From JAYPCI01 sp038124645 (lineage in GTDB: Bacteria > Pseudomonadota > Alphaproteobacteria > Pelagibacterales > Pelagibacteraceae): DNA of 9,387 bases. A program made the position numbers and the translations under genes. The stretch is from contig JAYPCI010000021.1 in assembly GCA_038124645.1 (NCBI GenBank), positions 1 to 9,387 of the forward strand, given 5' to 3'. This document shows, one piece after another, positions 1-6,080 of this stretch. A model generated the notes under the pieces. The model did not search any database. It saw nothing but the letters and a program-made list of their open reading frames with translations, and was not told the DNA's origin. Position 1 is the stretch's first letter. Each line of letters begins with the position of its first letter.

Positions 1-137
1 TAGGAGATAAAGTAAAACAAGGTCAAGTGATCGGTACTGTCGGTAAAACGGGTCGCGCAACGGGTGCTCATTTAGATATTAGATTAAATTGGTTCGATGT
101 AAAATTAGATCCAGCAAGCGTTTTAAATTTAAAATAA
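1..137 (+). CDS. M23-family (LysM/LytM-type) murein peptidase, C-terminal end only
   Basis: This is the last 44 codons of a gene that begins left of the window; the frame runs from base 3 to a TAA at 135-137. The peptide reads GDKVKQGQVIG followed by TGRATGAHLDIRLNWFDVK and ends in LDPASVLNLK. This is the end of the beta-sheet core of zinc peptidases of family M23, envelope enzymes that cut peptidoglycan cross-links. In the usual family motif, TGR-x-TG-x-HLHFE, the first His of HxH is catalytic and the second is a zinc ligand. Here the motif is HLD, so Asp replaces the second His. I believe HLDW-type variants occur in proteobacterial members, so this may be a lineage feature rather than inactivation. 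The rest of the zinc site lies outside the window. The gene ends one base before the stop of the convergent epimerase gene. Confidence 0.85.
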   Translation, partial: GDKVKQGQVIGTVGKTGRATGAHLDIRLNWFDVKLDPASVLNLK

Positions 138-138
138 A

Positions 139-855
139 CTACTTTTTTAAAAAAGTTTTAAGTCTTTTTAAATTCATTGAAGCATTTAATGGCCATTTAA
201 ATCTATTATGTTTTTTAAGATAAATTTTTTTTACTTTAGGGTTAGTTGATTTAGCAAATTGATAGACTGTTTGGGTAGGACCCCCTATATTTATTATACC
301 TTTTTTATTTAATATTTTTTTAAATATTGGAATAAAATCCTCATGAAATATAAAATTACTTTTTACATTAGCAAAAGCTCTGTCATGTAAAAAAGGTTTT
401 TCGGTCATAGAAACACGTAAGATCAAAGAATTTTTATACATTTGGACTGCACATTCACCCCCTAATTTTGACCAACCGTAATTATTCATCGGAAGCAAGT
501 CATCACTTTCACGATAATTTCCCTTTGTGCCTCTATAAACATGGCTTGTAGAAAAATAAATAAGTTTTACATTAAAAAGACTGCAAGCTCTTACAACGTT
601 AGCAGTGCCTATGATATTTAAATGAATGCTATTATCAATTTTTGTCTCATGTAAATGCAGAGGTCTTGAAAGAGCTGCTAAATGAATAAATCTTTTAATT
701 TTTTTTCTTTTTATAAAATTTACAATTGAATTGAATTTTAAAATATTTAATTGTGTACTTGTTGGGTAAAGATAATCTTTATTGAGATTTTGTTTTAACA
801 GTTTACCAAACCTTCCTGATCCTCCAGTAATGACTGTTCTCATTTTATTTGACAT
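139..855 (-). CDS. RmlD-like NAD(P)-dependent sugar-nucleotide reductase/epimerase (extended SDR)
   Basis: A 238-residue extended short-chain dehydrogenase/reductase, likely cytosolic and acting on a nucleotide sugar. Visible are the cofactor loop TGGSGRFG (residues 10-17), the strand end IHLAA (57-61), the active-site Ser region FSTSHVY (101-107) and the catalytic pair in YGWSK (Tyr126, Lys130). Near the end, WPLNASMNLKRL resembles the C-terminal RP-x-x-S-x-LD segment of dTDP-4-dehydrorhamnose reductases (RmlD), so RmlD-like is my best guess; an epimerase or 4-ketoreductase is also possible. It is shorter than typical RmlD (about 280-300 residues), mainly in the C-terminal substrate domain. 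The start at 855 overlaps the end of the upstream C-methyltransferase gene by 11 bases, implying translational coupling; Met5 (843) is an alternative start. The context suggests synthesis of a C-methylated deoxysugar for a surface glycan. The exact substrate cannot be read. Confidence 0.8.
   Translation of the reverse strand: MSNKMRTVITGGSGRFGKLLKQNLNKDYLYPTSTQLNILKFNSIVNFIKRKKIKRFIHLAALSRPLHLHETKIDNSIHLNIIGTANVVRACSLFNVKLIYFSTSHVYRGTKGNYRESDDLLPMNNYGWSKLGGECAVQMYKNSLILRVSMTEKPFLHDRAFANVKSNFIFHEDFIPIFKKILNKKGIINIGGPTQTVYQFAKSTNPKVKKIYLKKHNRFKWPLNASMNLKRLKTFLKK
141..156. terminator. A/T palindrome at a convergent gene junction, possible weak bidirectional terminator
   Basis: A perfect 16-base palindrome, ACTTTTTTAAAAAAGT, sits where the peptidase gene (stop ends at 137) meets the opposing epimerase gene (stop begins at 139), and is followed by T-rich sequence on the + strand. 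Position and symmetry fit a bidirectional terminator. The stem is almost entirely A:T and has no room for a loop unless its centre opens, so it may simply reflect Phe/Lys codons at the end of the epimerase. Confidence 0.25.
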
Positions 856-2044
856 GGGAGATCCACTTCCCGCCGGATCTTGAATATTTTTTTTCTTTAT
901 TCATTATTTCTATTCTGTGGTTCCATGAATTTAAAATTAAATAATCAGGATAGTTTTTTCTAAAATAATCATTAGAGACAATTGGAATATGCGTTCCTGG
1001 ACTATACTTGCCTATCTTTTCTTTTGTTGAGTCTGTGATGTAGTCAATATACCTATGGTCAATATTGCAAAAATTTAAGACGGTTGTACTTTTAGCGGAA
1101 GCAGCATAACCAGCAATTATTTTTCCTTTTTTCTTAAGATTGACAATCTTTTTTCTAAACTGAGTCCTAGATTTAAAACACAATTTTTTAAATTTTAAAC
1201 ATGATTTAATATTATTTAAATTATTTTTCTTTTCCTGTTTTAAAATTTTTATAACACGGGATGATATTTTTCTTTCTCCCTTTCTAGCTAAAACGTACCT
1301 CATGGACCCACCGTGAGTTTTTTGGGGTATTGCATCAACTAAATCTAAATTAAATTCTTTAAATATTTCTCTTACTGAATGCAAAGAGAACATAAAAATA
1401 TGTGCATCGTATATTTGATCATATGAAACTCTTTTAAACATTGATCCCAGATAAGGCTCTTCAAAAACAAATACACCTCTTCTGGAAAGTAAAATTTCTA
1501 CACTTTTAACTAAATCCCTTATATCGGGGATATGACAAATCACATTAGCTGCACAAATAAGATCGGTTTGTTTTATAAATTTTTTATTTTTTTTTATATT
1601 TCTGCTATTAAAAAATTCAGTGGTGACTTTAACTTTGTGATTTCTTCTGGAATAATTTGCTACATTAGTAGAAGGTTCATATCCTAAATGAGTGTATCCA
1701 TGTTTTTTAAAGTTTAATAACAATGTTCCATCGTTAGATCCAATTTCTATAATTTTTGAACTTCTATTTAAAAAATTTTTTTTGCACCAATAAAAATATT
1801 TTTTAAAATGCTGAACCATGTGTTTTGACTTATTTGTGTAGAATGGGTAATGATTATTAAAAATGTGTGGTGACTTTGGGTGATCATTTACTTGAAATAA
1901 ATAATTTTTTTTATTAAAGCCAACTTCTAATGCATAAAAAAACTCTTTTTTGAAATTTTTTTTATCTAGGAAACCGTTTGCCATTGGCATTTTACCAAAT
2001 GACATAAATTTTTTTATTTTTTTTTTTGAAAATTTACAAATCAT
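845..2044 (-). CDS. TylCIII/NovU/TcaB9-type SAM-dependent sugar C-methyltransferase with degenerate zinc site
   Basis: A 399-residue, full-length member of the three-part sugar C-methyltransferase family, which adds a methyl carbon to NDP-4-keto-deoxysugars. The N-terminal domain (about 1-75) keeps the family phrase FGKMPMANGFL (16-26), but the zinc cysteines are mostly gone: Cys3, then Ser6, Asn44 and Asn47. The SAM-binding loop is IIEIGSNDGTLL (98-109). NVICHIPDI (168-175) carries His171. EEPYLG (195-200), YDQIYDAH (208-215) and HGGSMRY (244-250) follow. The C-terminal Rossmann-like domain has GYAASAKSTTVLN (312-324), TDSTKEKIGKYSPGTHIPI (337-355) and NSWNHRIEI (372-380). The usual Tyr-x-Glu-His active-site motif reads Tyr212-Asp-Ala214-His215, so the Glu is Ala. 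The gene starts 63 bases after the glycosyltransferase stop, with a weak GGATAA upstream. It contains an A11 run in codons 6-10. Family is secure; activity and substrate are not. Confidence 0.85.
   Translation of the reverse strand: MICKFSKKKIKKFMSFGKMPMANGFLDKKNFKKEFFYALEVGFNKKNYLFQVNDHPKSPHIFNNHYPFYTNKSKHMVQHFKKYFYWCKKNFLNRSSKIIEIGSNDGTLLLNFKKHGYTHLGYEPSTNVANYSRRNHKVKVTTEFFNSRNIKKNKKFIKQTDLICAANVICHIPDIRDLVKSVEILLSRRGVFVFEEPYLGSMFKRVSYDQIYDAHIFMFSLHSVREIFKEFNLDLVDAIPQKTHGGSMRYVLARKGERKISSRVIKILKQEKKNNLNNIKSCLKFKKLCFKSRTQFRKKIVNLKKKGKIIAGYAASAKSTTVLNFCNIDHRYIDYITDSTKEKIGKYSPGTHIPIVSNDYFRKNYPDYLILNSWNHRIEIMNKEKKYSRSGGKWISHVK
2017..2027 (-). repeat. A11 homopolymer near the 5' end of the C-methyltransferase gene
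   Basis: On the coding strand there are eleven consecutive A bases in codons 6-10 (end of Ser6 through Lys9 into Ile10), followed by one T and seven more A. It is the longest homopolymer I found in the window; other runs are 9 or shorter. Gain or loss of one base by replication slippage, or slippage of RNA polymerase, would shift the frame almost at once. A phase-variation role is a possibility only; the base composition makes A-runs likely by chance. Confidence 0.45.
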
Positions 2045-2066
2045 TTTATGAACTTATCCAATGCTA

Positions 2067-2078
2067 ATATCATGATAT
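2067..2078. repeat. 12-base perfect palindrome in the spacer upstream of the C-methyltransferase gene
   Basis: ATATCATGATAT is self-complementary and lies in the 63-base spacer (2045-2107) between the glycosyltransferase stop and the methyltransferase start, about 22 bases before that start. It could be an operator half-site pair or an mRNA element. It could also be chance in such AT-rich DNA. Nothing else is visible in the spacer. Confidence 0.25.
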
Positions 2079-2107
2079 AAAAACTATTAAAAGTAGATTT
2101 TGTTGAA

Positions 2108-2956
2108 TTAAATTTTTAGTCTTTTGTATGATTTTAAATTTAAGTAAGAACTGAATAATCCTGATAACTCTGCAAAATTCATCTTAAACTCATTATAGTT
2201 AAATAATATTATATTTTTAATCAATCCAAAAATAGATCTGCGCAAATTGACAAATGTTTTTCTAAAAGCAAAAAGATAATTATGATATTTTTTATAATAA
2301 TAAAATTTCGACCAACTATAATGCCAATTACGTAAGATAAGATAATCATTCAAGTATTTAGAGTCTATTGATTTCCCCTTCTGTTGCTGCACTGTAATAT
2401 TATGATTTAAATAAATGCTGTAGTTATTAATATATGATCTCTTAAAGAAATCTATTTCCTCATAATAAAGAAATATCTTTTCATCAAAACCTTTCAATTT
2501 TTTAAATATCTTAGTATCGATTAACATCACACAGCCATTGGCATAGGTTACTTTTGATAGGTTTTTATTTTCTTGCTCAATCACATATTTTGAAAAATTC
2601 TCATTTTTTATTTTCGAAGCAATAACAGAGAATTTGTTGACTTTTTTCGATTGTGAATACATGCTGTGAATTTGATTATTAGTAATTTTAACATCAGCAC
2701 TCAAATATAAAGCTAACTTCGTTTTTATTTTTTTATTAATTGCAAAATTCAAAGCTGTTCCGAAACCTTTATTTATAGAGGAGTACACTATTTCTATTTT
2801 TTTGTTTTTAAATAATGATTTCTCGTATTTATAGTTTTGAGAATTTTCAATGACCAATACTTTAAATCTTCGATCTAAACTGTTTAATAATATTTTTAAT
2901 TTTTCTTTTGAACGGAAAGTGACTAATACAATGGTAAGATTTTTGAAGATCTCCAT
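2108..2956 (-). CDS. GT2-family glycosyltransferase, WbbL/rhamnosyltransferase-like
   Basis: A 282-residue GT-A fold glycosyltransferase, probably at the cytoplasmic face of the inner membrane, adding a sugar to a lipid-linked surface glycan. Motifs in order: ITIVLVTF-like first strand (LTIVLVTFRSKE, 7-18), IENSQN (36-41) in place of the common V-D-N-x-S, NKGFGTALN (62-70), SADV (86-89) where relatives often have NPDV (metal/nucleotide site, Asp88), NGCVMLI (140-146), and GFDEKIFLYYEEIDFFKR (156-173), the acceptor/catalytic acidic segment. The C-terminal third is basic and aromatic with no clear membrane helix. This order is typical of the WbbL-like rhamnosyltransferase branch, but sugar specificity cannot be read. 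The start follows the aminotransferase stop by 9 bases and has no visible ribosome binding site. The protein is very rich in Lys, Asn, Tyr and Phe, like its two downstream neighbours. Confidence 0.85.
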   Translation of the reverse strand: MEIFKNLTIVLVTFRSKEKLKILLNSLDRRFKVLVIENSQNYKYEKSLFKNKKIEIVYSSINKGFGTALNFAINKKIKTKLALYLSADVKITNNQIHSMYSQSKKVNKFSVIASKIKNENFSKYVIEQENKNLSKVTYANGCVMLIDTKIFKKLKGFDEKIFLYYEEIDFFKRSYINNYSIYLNHNITVQQQKGKSIDSKYLNDYLILRNWHYSWSKFYYYKKYHNYLFAFRKTFVNLRRSIFGLIKNIILFNYNEFKMNFAELSGLFSSYLNLKSYKRLKI

Positions 2957-2965
2957 ATTATAAAA

Positions 2966-4303
2966 TTAGTTTTTTAAATAGCTTAAAATACCAGTTCTTA
3001 ATTTTTCAACTATTTCATCAATATGTTTTTTTTCGCAAACAAATGGTGGAGTAATAATTAAAGCGTCCCCTGTTGGCTTGAAATTGACACCGGCTTTGTA
3101 ACAATGTTTGTAAACTTCGTAACCAGCTTTTCCAGGTCGATCTTTCATTCGAACATCAATTCCAGCCATCAAGCCGTAACTTCTAATGTTCTCAACACAA
3201 TCTATATCTTTAAGTGTATGAATAGCATCTTGAAAGTAAGGTGCTAAATTTTTAGCACGATTAAAAATATCTTCTTTTTCAAAAATATCTTGAACGGCAA
3301 GACCGGCTGCTACGGCAATAGGAATTCCAGAATAAGTATAACCATGAAATAATTCAATGGCGCCATCAGGTGCCGCATCAACAATCGTATCATAAATTTT
3401 TTCTCGACAAGCAACTACACCCATAGGTACTACACCATTCGTTGTTGCTTTAGCCATCGTAATAATATCAGGGGTTACTCCAAATTCTTGAGCGGCAAAA
3501 ACAGAACCGGTTCTGCCCCAACCTGTAATCACCTCGTCAAAAATTAATAGGATACCATGTTTGTCACAAATCTTTTTTAATCTTTGTAAATAACCTTTAG
3601 GTGGGACTAAGACACCAGTCGAACCGCCAATAGGTTCTACAATACATGCTGCGATATTTTCACCACCAAAGTTTGTACAGATTCTTTCTAAATCATCAGC
3701 TAACTCTTCACCAGTATCAGGTTGGCCTTTAATAAATTTATGTTCAGGTAATAATGTATGACGCATATGTTGGACGCCTGGCATTAAAATGCTGGCAAAT
3801 GTTTTAATGTTATTCACCATTCCACCTACAGTTAATGAACCAATATTCATGCCGTGATAGCCTCGTTCACGACCAACAAATCTAAATCTTTTAGCATCTC
3901 CTTTCGCTCTAAAATAAGCAATGGCAATTTTAATAGCAGTTTCAACAGCAGTTGATCCACAAATAGTAAAAAATATTTTATTTAAATCTTCTGGAGTTTT
4001 TTGAGCAATTCGACTTGATAATTCAAATGTTCCACCAAAACCTTGTTGGAAAGGTAAAGCATAATCTAACTTATCTAACTGTTTAGAAATGGCATCAGTA
4101 ATCTCTTTTCTTCCGTGCCCCAAAGGATTGCAAAACAAACCTGAACTCGCATCAATTAGTGTGCCACCTTCATGGGTTTTTAAATAGACCCCTTTTGCCT
4201 CAGTAATTAATCGTGGATTTTTTTTAAAATCTTTGTTGGAGGTAAACGGCATCCAATACTCGTTAAGAGAATTAGGAATATTTGTTCTATTGTTTGTACT
4301 CAT
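2966..4303 (-). CDS. Class III PLP aminotransferase, omega-amino acid:pyruvate type
   Basis: A 445-residue fold-type I class III transaminase, likely moving the amino group of beta-alanine, taurine or a related omega-amino acid to pyruvate. Numbered from the chosen Met: EYWMPFTSN (15-23), a trait of omega-amino acid:pyruvate aminotransferases; GSTAVETAIK (116-125), a cofactor phosphate loop; RGYHG (147-151); IFDEVITGWGRTG (254-266) with Asp256 for the pyridine nitrogen; MAKATTNG (283-290) with Lys285 as the expected Schiff-base lysine; HGYTYS (320-325). The C-terminal domain is complete. The frame is open to an ATG at 4348, adding 15 residues. I prefer 4303 because family members begin shortly before the YWMPFT motif and a TATAAT (4340-4345, minus) would lie upstream of it. 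It is divergent from the Pta gene and followed after 9 bases by glycan genes that look unrelated. The amino donor is uncertain; the sequence resembles beta-alanine:pyruvate enzymes more than Bilophila-type taurine:pyruvate enzymes. Confidence 0.9.
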   Translation of the reverse strand: MSTNNRTNIPNSLNEYWMPFTSNKDFKKNPRLITEAKGVYLKTHEGGTLIDASSGLFCNPLGHGRKEITDAISKQLDKLDYALPFQQGFGGTFELSSRIAQKTPEDLNKIFFTICGSTAVETAIKIAIAYFRAKGDAKRFRFVGRERGYHGMNIGSLTVGGMVNNIKTFASILMPGVQHMRHTLLPEHKFIKGQPDTGEELADDLERICTNFGGENIAACIVEPIGGSTGVLVPPKGYLQRLKKICDKHGILLIFDEVITGWGRTGSVFAAQEFGVTPDIITMAKATTNGVVPMGVVACREKIYDTIVDAAPDGAIELFHGYTYSGIPIAVAAGLAVQDIFEKEDIFNRAKNLAPYFQDAIHTLKDIDCVENIRSYGLMAGIDVRMKDRPGKAGYEVYKHCYKAGVNFKPTGDALIITPPFVCEKKHIDEIVEKLRTGILSYLKN

Positions 4304-4356
4304 TTTGGGTAATAATATATTTTCAGGAAGATAGTTTATATTATACAATTGATCAA
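4304..4356. promoter_or_regulatory. 53-base divergent promoter region between aminotransferase and pta genes
   Basis: The two divergent starts leave 53 bases, so promoters for both directions must overlap here or reach into coding sequence. On the minus strand a perfect TATAAT lies at 4340-4345, about 37 bases upstream of the chosen aminotransferase ATG; no good -35 is seen at the right distance. On the plus strand a weak pair, TTGTTT (4290-4295) and TAATAT (4313-4318) with a 17-base spacer, could serve pta. Neither is certain in sequence this AT-rich. Confidence 0.45.
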
Positions 4357-4360
4357 ATGT
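4345..4360. promoter_or_regulatory. 16-base imperfect palindrome over the pta start, candidate operator
   Basis: ACAATTGATCAAATGT has two 8-base halves that match in 7 positions around a perfect core TTGATCAA (4349-4356). It abuts the minus-strand TATAAT and covers the pta ATG, so a protein bound here could repress both directions. This is a pattern observation without a known regulator in the window. Confidence 0.25.
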
Positions 4361-5265
4361 TATCTGATAGAAAAACAGTCTTACCGAAAAATCTTATCGA
4401 ATTAGCAAAAAAAAGAGGTAAGGTTAAAGCGGTTATCGTTAATGCCGGAATTCCTGTGACAATAGAGTCAACTAAGCTCGCCTGTGAACTGGGTTTAATC
4501 GAACCGATTATGGTCGGAAATCAGAAAATAATCGAAAAAGAATGTAAATTACAAAATTGGGATATAGCTAAATTTACAATTATCAATGAAGAAGAGGAAG
4601 ATAATACTGCTGATATAGCCACGGAGATTTCATTAAAAGAAAATGTCGAAATTATTGTCAAAGGTTTTATTCATACCGACGTACTTTTAAAATCTGTTTT
4701 ACAAAGAAAATATCGATTGATTGGTAGAGATAGAGTCAGTCACGTTTGGCATATGACTTTAAGCGACAAGGATAAACCTCTAATCATTACAGATGGGGTT
4801 GTAAATATTTTACCTAAAACTGAAACAAAGTTACAAATTATAAAACATGCAATAAATTTTTCAGAAAAAATTGGTATCAACAAACCTAAGATAGCAATTT
4901 TATCTGCTACTGAAGTAGTTCTAGATAATATCCCAAGTACACAGGAAGCTGCGGAGATTACAAAAATTGCTAATGAAAGAGATTTTAATGCTGAAATCTT
5001 TGGTCCGCTCGCTTTTGATAATGCTATTTCTCCAAAAGCTGCTGAGATAAAAAAAATAAAAAATAGTGTTGCCGGAAAAGCGGACATTCTTTTAGTGCCA
5101 AGTGTAGAAATGGGTAACGCCTTAGTTAAGATGATGGTTTATTTTATGGGTGCTTGTGCTGCTGGCACTTTAGTTGGATTAAAAAAACCAGTTTCAATAA
5201 TCAGTAGATCAGATAATACACAATCTAGGCTTGCATCCATTGCAGCTTCCATCATAGTTTCCTAG
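4357..5265 (+). CDS. pta: Phosphate acetyl/butyryltransferase (short-form Pta)
   Basis: A 302-residue PTA_PTB family acyltransferase that interconverts acyl phosphate and acyl-CoA in the cytosol. Family landmarks from Met 1: VKAVIVNAGIPVTIES (23-38), RVSHVWHM (126-133), PLIITDGVVNILP (141-153), IAILSATEVV (179-188), PSTQEAA (193-199), FGPLAFDNAIS (216-226 region), ADILLVPSVEMGNALVK (242-258) and SRSDNTQSRLAS (283-294). The length fits short-form Pta lacking the N-terminal regulatory domain of E. coli Pta. The frame is open to an ATG at 4282, but that would overlap the start of the divergent aminotransferase and add 25 residues unlike the family, so 4357 is preferred. No clear ribosome binding site. 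A TauE-like permease follows after 47 bases. With the divergent transaminase this recalls xsc-pta sulfonate pathways, where Pta turns acetyl phosphate into acetyl-CoA. No acetate kinase gene or xsc is in the window. Butyryl or other acyl specificity is possible. Confidence 0.85.
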   Translation: MLSDRKTVLPKNLIELAKKRGKVKAVIVNAGIPVTIESTKLACELGLIEPIMVGNQKIIEKECKLQNWDIAKFTIINEEEEDNTADIATEISLKENVEIIVKGFIHTDVLLKSVLQRKYRLIGRDRVSHVWHMTLSDKDKPLIITDGVVNILPKTETKLQIIKHAINFSEKIGINKPKIAILSATEVVLDNIPSTQEAAEITKIANERDFNAEIFGPLAFDNAISPKAAEIKKIKNSVAGKADILLVPSVEMGNALVKMMVYFMGACAAGTLVGLKKPVSIISRSDNTQSRLASIAASIIVS

Positions 5266-5312
5266 CAATTATCTCAGTTCCAAAGAAACAATAATATAGT
5301 TATAGTTTTAGT

Positions 5313-6080
5313 ATGTTTGATTACTTTCAGTTAACAAACTTGGAAATTATATTATTTTTTGGAATAATTTTTCTGGCAGCTTTTGTTAGAGGTTTTAGTG
5401 GTTTTGGTTTTTCTGCAACCTCCATTACCGGTTTATCATTTATTTTTCCACCCAAAGAAATCATTCCTGTGATTTTAATTCTGGAGATCGTTGCCAGTAT
5501 TTTAATGTTGCCCTCTATTTGGAAAAAAATTAATTGGAAGTTTGTCAGTTATTTAGTCATTGGTGTTATCTTTGGCACACCTATAGGTGTCAAAATGCTT
5601 AATGTTCTTAATGCTAATTATACTCACCTGATAATATCAGTTACAGTTTTGGTTTTTGCTTACCTTTTGCTTAAGGGCTACCAAAATAAAAAATTAGAAA
5701 ATAAACCGATGGAAGTTACTGTTGGTTTTACTGCTGGTGTTGTCAATGGTTTCGGTACACTTGCAGGTCTACCATTAGCTTTATATTTTTTAATTATTGC
5801 GGTGGAACCGGCAGTTATACGAGCTTCCATTGCGGCCTTATTCTTTTTCACTGATGGCTATGCTTTTATCTTAAATTATTTTTCAGGTATTGTGGACATG
5901 ACAACACTTTATAGATCTTTACCATTAATGATTATGGTGCCTTTAGGAATACATTTAGGTAGTAAATTATTTTCAGAAAGTTCTAAAGCAACTTATAAAA
6001 GATATGTACTTTATTTCTTAATAGTCATGTCAATTTTTGGTTTAATACAAGTTGCTACTTTTGAGACAGGATTAATCTAA
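5313..6080 (+). CDS. TSUP (TauE/SafE) family permease, candidate sulfite or organic-anion exporter
   Basis: A 255-residue polytopic inner-membrane protein with about eight hydrophobic segments in two repeated halves, as in the TSUP (DUF81) family. The signature RGFSGFGFSATS (26-37) marks the first half and VGFTAGVVNGFGTLAGLPL (137-155) the second. Family members export sulfite, sulfoacetate or other small anions, and TauE-type members sit in taurine-degradation operons. The gene follows pta after 47 bases on the same strand and is probably cotranscribed, which makes sulfite or acyl-anion export a reasonable but unproven guess. The ATG at 5313 has no visible ribosome binding site. Its last 9 bases overlap the end of the convergent carbamoyltransferase gene (6072-6080). 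Confidence 0.85.
   Translation: MFDYFQLTNLEIILFFGIIFLAAFVRGFSGFGFSATSITGLSFIFPPKEIIPVILILEIVASILMLPSIWKKINWKFVSYLVIGVIFGTPIGVKMLNVLNANYTHLIISVTVLVFAYLLLKGYQNKKLENKPMEVTVGFTAGVVNGFGTLAGLPLALYFLIIAVEPAVIRASIAALFFFTDGYAFILNYFSGIVDMTTLYRSLPLMIMVPLGIHLGSKLFSESSKATYKRYVLYFLIVMSIFGLIQVATFETGLI

Noticed and set aside
184..202. Near-palindrome around TGGCCA in the epimerase gene
   Set aside because: Needs a bulge to pair and lies inside the conserved C-terminal coding motif, so codons explain it.
4304..4348. Upstream extension of the aminotransferase to ATG 4348
   Set aside because: Adds 15 residues beyond the usual family start and would place the start upstream of the only good -10 match; kept as a possible alternative only.
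4282..4356. Upstream extension of pta to ATG 4282
   Set aside because: The 25 extra residues overlap the divergent aminotransferase start and do not resemble the Pta N-terminus.
4740..5087. 115-codon open frame on the minus strand inside pta
   Set aside because: It lies wholly opposite a well-supported Pta coding region, and its Ser/Ile/Ala-rich product matches no family I know.
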